Of a stretch of DNA of 8,369 bases, positions 5,714 to 8,369 are shown piece by piece (the stretch's first letter is position 1; each line of letters opens with the position of its first letter). Made by a program: the position numbers and the translations under genes. Source of the stretch: an uncultured Oscillospiraceae bacterium. GTDB taxonomy: Bacteria; Bacillota; Clostridia; UBA1381. Under the pieces are notes generated by a model. That model searched no databases. It saw nothing but the letters and a program-made list of their open reading frames with translations, and was not told the origin of the DNA. The stretch spans positions 1 through 8,369 of the forward strand of contig CAMCPC010000043.1 in the NCBI GenBank assembly GCA_945876665.1, read 5' to 3'.

Positions 5714-6589
5714 ATGGATTGGATTCAAGGATTACAGCGTGCCATTGACTATGTGGAAGAAAACATTACAGAGCCTATTGATTATGAAGAGGTTGCGAAA
5801 AGGGCATACACCTCAAGCTTTCATTTTCAGAGGATTTTCAGCACAATATGCGGCTACACTCTGGGCGATTATATCCGTTATCGCAGACTTTCGCTTGCCG
5901 GCAGCGAGCTTTCATCAGGAGATGTAAAAGTAATTGATGTTGCTTTTAAATACGGATATGATGCACCTGAGAGTTTTTCCCGTGCTTTTACACGTTTTCA
6001 CGGCACAAGTCCGGCACAAGCCAAAAACGGCGCCATGCTGAAATCCTTTTCTAAACTTTCCGTAAAACTTATATTACACGGAGGTACTACAATGGATTAC
6101 AGAATTGAAACTAAGGAAGCTTTTGATGTCGTTTTAAGAAAGAAGCGTTTTCCGAAGCAGCACGAAATTACAACAAAGGAAATATCAAAGTTCTGGGGAG
6201 AATGTTCAGCAGACGGAACTATTCCGGCAATCTGCAAATATATTCCTGAAAATAATATTTTCGATAAATGTATTATCGGTGTAAGCTTTGGTGCTGAATC
6301 TGGTGTAACAGATTTTCCTTACGGAATCGGCGCTCACTATAACGGAGAAAAAATTAACGAGGATTACCTTTCTGTTGAAAAAATTCCGGCGCATACGTAT
6401 GCAGTATTTAAGTGCGTTGGCAAAATGCCCGAAGCCTTTCAGAAGGTATATAAATACATATGTACGGAGTTTTTCCCGACAAGCGAATACCAACCCGCCG
6501 GAGTTGAAATTGAAGCATATCCTTCAGCAGATACACAAAACCCTGACTATACATGTGAAATTTGGATTGCTGTTGAAAAGAAAAACTGA
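5714..6589 (+). CDS. AraC-family transcriptional regulator with C-terminal GyrI-like effector-binding domain (paralog 2)
   Basis: A 291-aa protein, the same length and domain order as the gene before it but clearly diverged. Residues about 3-105 form the AraC DNA-binding domain (YEEVAKRAYTSSFHFQRIF, then VKVIDVAFKYGYDAPESFSR and AFTRFHGTSPAQAK). Residues 127-291 form a GyrI-like effector-binding domain starting MDYRIETKEAFDVV and ending DYTCEIWIAVEKK, with GIGAHY near 204-209. These start and end patterns are typical of the GyrI-like half of many Firmicutes regulators. The start follows AAGGAG (5700-5705), 8 bases before the ATG. Inside the gene GGAGGT (6080-6085) lies 6 bases before in-frame ATG 6092 (Met127), so a free 165-aa sensor domain could be made. 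No target gene or clear terminator is adjacent. The ligand is unknown. Confidence 0.9.
   Translation: MDWIQGLQRAIDYVEENITEPIDYEEVAKRAYTSSFHFQRIFSTICGYTLGDYIRYRRLSLAGSELSSGDVKVIDVAFKYGYDAPESFSRAFTRFHGTSPAQAKNGAMLKSFSKLSVKLILHGGTTMDYRIETKEAFDVVLRKKRFPKQHEITTKEISKFWGECSADGTIPAICKYIPENNIFDKCIIGVSFGAESGVTDFPYGIGAHYNGEKINEDYLSVEKIPAHTYAVFKCVGKMPEAFQKVYKYICTEFFPTSEYQPAGVEIEAYPSADTQNPDYTCEIWIAVEKKN
6080..6094 (+). promoter_or_regulatory. In-frame internal ribosome-binding site and start codon in the second AraC gene
   Basis: GGAGGT (6080-6085), a 6-base spacer and ATG (6092-6094) form a near-ideal initiation site in frame with the surrounding gene, exactly at the border between the DNA-binding and effector-binding domains. 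Translation from here would give a 165-aa stand-alone GyrI-like protein. The Shine-Dalgarno codons encode Gly-Gly of the linker, so the match could in part reflect protein constraint. Confidence 0.5.
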
Positions 6590-6619
6590 TAAAGGAACTG
6601 TTGCGTTAAAAAGAGCATA

Positions 6620-6752
6620 GGGGCTGCTTGATTTTAGATGCAGAACGAACAGAACACACCCGACGGCGTACTTTTGTACTCCTTGCGGTGTGTTCTGTTC
6701 GTAGACGTATGGTTTTATGCCATGCGTCGGTCTGCGCTAAAAGCAACAGCCC
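6620..6752. repeat. 133-bp structured palindromic element (possible MITE or structured RNA) between convergent genes
   Basis: The ends are imperfect inverted repeats: GGGCTG (6621-6626) with CAGCCC (6747-6752), TTG (6628-6630) with CAA (6744-6746), TTTTAG (6632-6637) with CTAAAA (6737-6742) and GCAGA (6640-6644) with TCTGC (6731-6735). Inside are two hairpins. One has a perfect 16-bp stem, ACGAACAGAACACACC (6645-6660) with 6687-6702, and its loop contains GTACTTTTGTAC. The other pairs GACGTATGG (6704-6712) with CCATGCGTC (6720-6728). The whole folds as a three-way junction on either strand. It fills the gap between the second AraC gene and the convergent SLOG gene and stops 2 bases before the latter's stop codon. 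I see no reading frame worth calling. No clear target-site duplication is visible. Confidence 0.8.
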
Positions 6753-6754
6753 AT

Positions 6755-7249
6755 TTAGTTCTCATATATTTTATCCGCAATATTTATAATATCAATACCA
6801 ACCGCTTCTGCATTACGGAGCGTAAGACCCGTACCGCTGTTTGACAGAAGACAGAACGCAATACAGAAGGATGAATCACGTATCATTTTCATATTCCGTA
6901 GCTGCATACATTCCTCCGAATATTCCTTTTCTGTCACATAAATAACCTCGTCAGCCTTGGAAAGAATAATTCTGTACTTATACTTTTGATTATCCGTCCA
7001 TTTTTTGCTCTGTCCGTAGCAGGGGATATAAAGAATCAGCTTTATATGAGGATATTTTTTACGCATCTCAATAACGGCTTCCGCCGCCATGGTGTCAAAG
7101 CCGATCGCACCGCCTGCGATAAAATTTTTCACATCGTATTTAATTATAAGATTTTCTATATTTTCAGCTAATTTTTCTCTGATAATGTCAATCTTATTAT
7201 TAGCCAATTTTCTGTGTCCCGTAAAAAAACAGGTTCTTAACTTATCCAA
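6755..7249 (-). CDS. SLOG-family protein (DUF1273/YspA-like)
   Basis: A 164-aa protein with a Rossmann-like SLOG fold expected from its motifs: FTGHR (9-13), GGAIGFDTMAAE (46-57), LYIPCYGQSKKWTDNQKYKY (73-92), ADEVIYV (99-105) and a final SGTGLTLRNAEAVGIDIINI. These are the usual marks of DUF1273/YspA-type proteins, whose fold is related to nucleotide- and nucleotide-sugar-binding proteins such as DprA and LOG. The ligand and role of this subgroup are unknown. The start is TTG 7249 because an in-frame TGA lies four codons upstream and GAGG (7260-7257) is 7 bases before it. It has its own minus-strand promoter (7267-7295) in the tail of the germination operon, and its ribosome-binding site lies within a hairpin in longer transcripts. 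It converges with the second AraC gene. Confidence 0.85.
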   Translation of the reverse strand: MDKLRTCFFTGHRKLANNKIDIIREKLAENIENLIIKYDVKNFIAGGAIGFDTMAAEAVIEMRKKYPHIKLILYIPCYGQSKKWTDNQKYKYRIILSKADEVIYVTEKEYSEECMQLRNMKMIRDSSFCIAFCLLSNSGTGLTLRNAEAVGIDIINIADKIYEN

Positions 7250-7288
7250 AATACCACCTCACATATATTATATAATGAGGCGGTATTT
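7249..7288 (-). promoter_or_regulatory. Hairpin enclosing the promoter and ribosome-binding site of the SLOG gene
   Basis: On the minus strand AAATACCGCCTCA (7288-7276) pairs with TGAGGTGGTATTT (7261-7249), 13 bp with a single G-U pair, around a 14-nt loop. The 3' arm contains the SLOG Shine-Dalgarno sequence and reaches the first base of the TTG start. The loop contains the -10 TATAAT. A transcript coming from the germination operon would fold it and hide the ribosome-binding site; a transcript starting at the local promoter lacks the 5' arm. The short U stretch at the 3' side might also give weak termination. Confidence 0.7.
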
Positions 7289-7295
7289 ATTTCAA
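7267..7295 (-). promoter_or_regulatory. Sigma-A type promoter for the SLOG gene
   Basis: Minus strand: -35 TTGAAA (7295-7290), a 17-bp spacer and a perfect -10 TATAAT (7272-7267). The predicted start near 7260 coincides with the beginning of the GAGGTGG ribosome-binding site, giving a leader of only about 11 bases. Confidence 0.8.
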
Positions 7296-7297
7296 GA

Positions 7298-7459
7298 TTA
7301 TTTAAGGAAAAAATAAATTGAAGTCGATGCCGTCATCAGAGCCATTACAAAAAGTCCGACACCGCCGGCTTTATTTTTATCCCTTATGGTGTAGATTCCA
7401 AAATTGACTATTCGGGTAGTACAAATCAGTACAACTAATAAAAAAACTATTTTTTCCAT
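7298..7459 (-). CDS. Small two-helix membrane protein at the end of the germination operon; candidate germinant-receptor D subunit
   Basis: A 53-aa reading frame, MEKIVFLLVVLICTTR at its start and IYFFLK at its end. Two hydrophobic segments (about residues 4-23 and 32-52) are joined by a polar loop, TIRDKNKAGG. The start ATG 7459 has AGAGAGGA (7474-7467) 7 bases upstream, overlapping the 3' end of the Ger(x)C gene, and the gap between the two genes is only 3 bp, so they are surely co-transcribed and translated in sequence. Bacillus germinant-receptor operons often have an accessory D gene for a small protein with two membrane helices (for example gerKD), and position, size and topology fit that class. 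I cannot confirm homology from sequence alone. Confidence 0.8.
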   Translation of the reverse strand: MEKIVFLLVVLICTTRIVNFGIYTIRDKNKAGGVGLFVMALMTASTSIYFFLK

Positions 7460-7462
7460 TAT

Positions 7463-8369
7463 TTAATCCTCTCTTATCACAAGACCTGTGCGTCTTATCT
7501 TAAAGTTTGCCTTTATATCAACATCAAAATCACTGTAATCTACATTCTTTTTAAACTCATCGTATTCCGCATTGGTGAGAAATTGTTTTTTACATTTTTC
7601 ATTCAGACGGAAAATGTCACAATCATAATTCTGCAAAAATTCCGTCATAAACTTTTCGCAGGCTTCTTCAATATATTTTTCAGAATTTTTTTCAAAGTTT
7701 TCAATATCGCTTTCAATATTATAATCCGAAGGAAGCGAATATATATCGCTCTCAATAAATAATTCAATATTAATCTTCTTATTATCAATATCTATATCAT
7801 ATTTCGGACATCTCTCCTGAGTGGATTTAACTGTTACCGGATTATCGGGCGTTTTTTCATTATAAAGAGTAATATAACTATACTTATAGTCATATTCGAG
7901 TAATTTAAAAATTTCCGTCTGGATTGAACCCATCATTCCGACCATTTTATCACCCTTGAATATGGCGCTTCCCATTGCTTCACTTTTACTTTTCAGTTCA
8001 ATAGCGCTCTGTCCTGCAACATAATCACGCATTTTATATTCAAATCCGCTTTCATTCATAGGAGCTTCCTGCTGTTTGGTGTTTTTCTGCGGTTTTTCCG
8101 ATTCTCCTTGAGATGAGCCGCCCTCAGACGAACCGCCGCCGGATTGTCCTCCGCTTTCTTCCTCACCTCCTATTACTCCTGCTATAGGAAGAAGCGAATC
8201 GTAATCTCCCGTTTCTATACCGAAAAAGAAATTTTTTGCCACTCCCTCCGCTATTCCTACCAGATTATTCTTATCAAAAATCAGCTGATAATATTTTGCA
8301 GGATTTACCTCCATAACAGGCTTTACGGACGTCAGATACTCGCTTGCTTCTCCCAGCGCAACCGCAAGA
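7463..8369 (-). CDS. Ger(x)C-family spore germination protein, C-terminal part (N terminus outside window)
   Basis: The frame stays open to the window edge (301 residues visible); a Met codon at 8314 is internal, since coding sequence continues upstream (LAVALGEASEYL). Ger(x)C proteins are lipoproteins that form germinant receptors with A and B membrane subunits in the spore inner membrane. The C-terminal domain is recognisable from GSAIFKGDKMVGMMGS (133-148 of the fragment) and the ending DIFRLNEKCKKQF (251-263), then DFDVDIKANFKIRRTGL. The signal peptide and lipobox are outside the window. An unusual Gly/Ser/Glu-rich linker (about fragment residues 67-92) sits between the N-terminal and C-terminal domains. 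The small membrane protein gene follows by 3 bp. The A and B receptor genes are expected just beyond the window edge (inference). Confidence 0.9.
   Translation of the reverse strand, partial: LAVALGEASEYLTSVKPVMEVNPAKYYQLIFDKNNLVGIAEGVAKNFFFGIETGDYDSLLPIAGVIGGEEESGGQSGGGSSEGGSSQGESEKPQKNTKQQEAPMNESGFEYKMRDYVAGQSAIELKSKSEAMGSAIFKGDKMVGMMGSIQTEIFKLLEYDYKYSYITLYNEKTPDNPVTVKSTQERCPKYDIDIDNKKINIELFIESDIYSLPSDYNIESDIENFEKNSEKYIEEACEKFMTEFLQNYDCDIFRLNEKCKKQFLTNAEYDEFKKNVDYSDFDVDIKANFKIRRTGLVIRED

Noticed and set aside
6375..6620. A second frame inside the second AraC gene
   Set aside because: It is an out-of-frame shadow of the GyrI-like domain coding sequence, with no protein-like pattern.
6620..6752. 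Retron-type msr-msd RNA
   Set aside because: The paired arms and long hairpin are superficially similar, but there is no reverse transcriptase in the window and the adjacent genes are a regulator and a SLOG protein.
6638..6844. A plus-strand open frame starting MQNEQNTPDG
   Set aside because: Its first half is the palindromic element and the rest is antisense to the SLOG gene. There is no ribosome-binding site.
7463..8314. Met codon at 8314 as the start of the Ger(x)C gene
   Set aside because: The frame continues open to the window edge with protein-like sequence, no ribosome-binding site precedes this Met, and the signal peptide expected for the family is missing, so the gene is truncated by the window.

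Overview
The window looks like a chromosomal segment of a spore-forming, low-to-moderate GC Clostridia (Firmicutes), probably a gut-type lineage. The reasons are strong Shine-Dalgarno sites, sigma-A type promoters with 17-bp spacers, a lysine riboswitch, a Ger(x)C spore-germination protein, and AraC regulators with GyrI-like effector domains of a kind common in that class. Lineage below class level cannot be fixed from this sequence.

Layout. 2-79 is the tail of an unidentified plus-strand gene whose stop codon lies inside its own terminator. 102-425 is a minus-strand tRNA-Thr(GGU) unit with promoter, encoded CCA and a distal terminator. 498-1307 encodes a secreted copper-amine-oxidase-N plus CAP/SCP domain protein, expressed from a promoter divergent to the tRNA promoter. 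1338-4602 is a complete lysine/diaminopimelate transcription unit: promoter, lysine riboswitch with transcription terminator, asd, a palindromic intergenic repeat, dapA, dapB and a strong terminator. 4613-6589 holds two tandem, equally long (291 aa) AraC-type regulators, each with a C-terminal small-molecule-binding domain. 6620-6752 is a 133-bp, highly base-paired element between convergent genes. 6755-7249 (minus) is a stand-alone SLOG/DUF1273 protein with a TTG start. 7298-8369 (minus) is the end of a germinant-receptor operon: a Ger(x)C lipoprotein cut by the window edge, followed by a 53-aa two-helix membrane protein that resembles germinant-receptor D subunits.

How the parts work together. 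Asd, DapA and DapB carry out consecutive steps from aspartyl phosphate to tetrahydrodipicolinate, the branch feeding lysine and peptidoglycan diaminopimelate. The same branch supplies the precursor of spore dipicolinate. The riboswitch would stop transcription of all three genes when lysine is abundant. The Ger(x)C protein and the small membrane protein would act in spore germination.

The observations most worth a second look are: (a) strong in-frame internal ribosome-binding sites at the domain junctions of the tandem AraC regulators, which could produce free effector-binding domains as in Streptomyces TipAL/TipAS; (b) a 13-bp hairpin at the end of the germination operon that contains the next gene's promoter and ribosome-binding site, so that only locally started transcripts would be translatable; (c) the unannotated 53-aa candidate germinant-receptor subunit; and (d) two palindromic elements, one inside the dap operon and one between convergent genes. 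No clear new defence or mobile system is visible.
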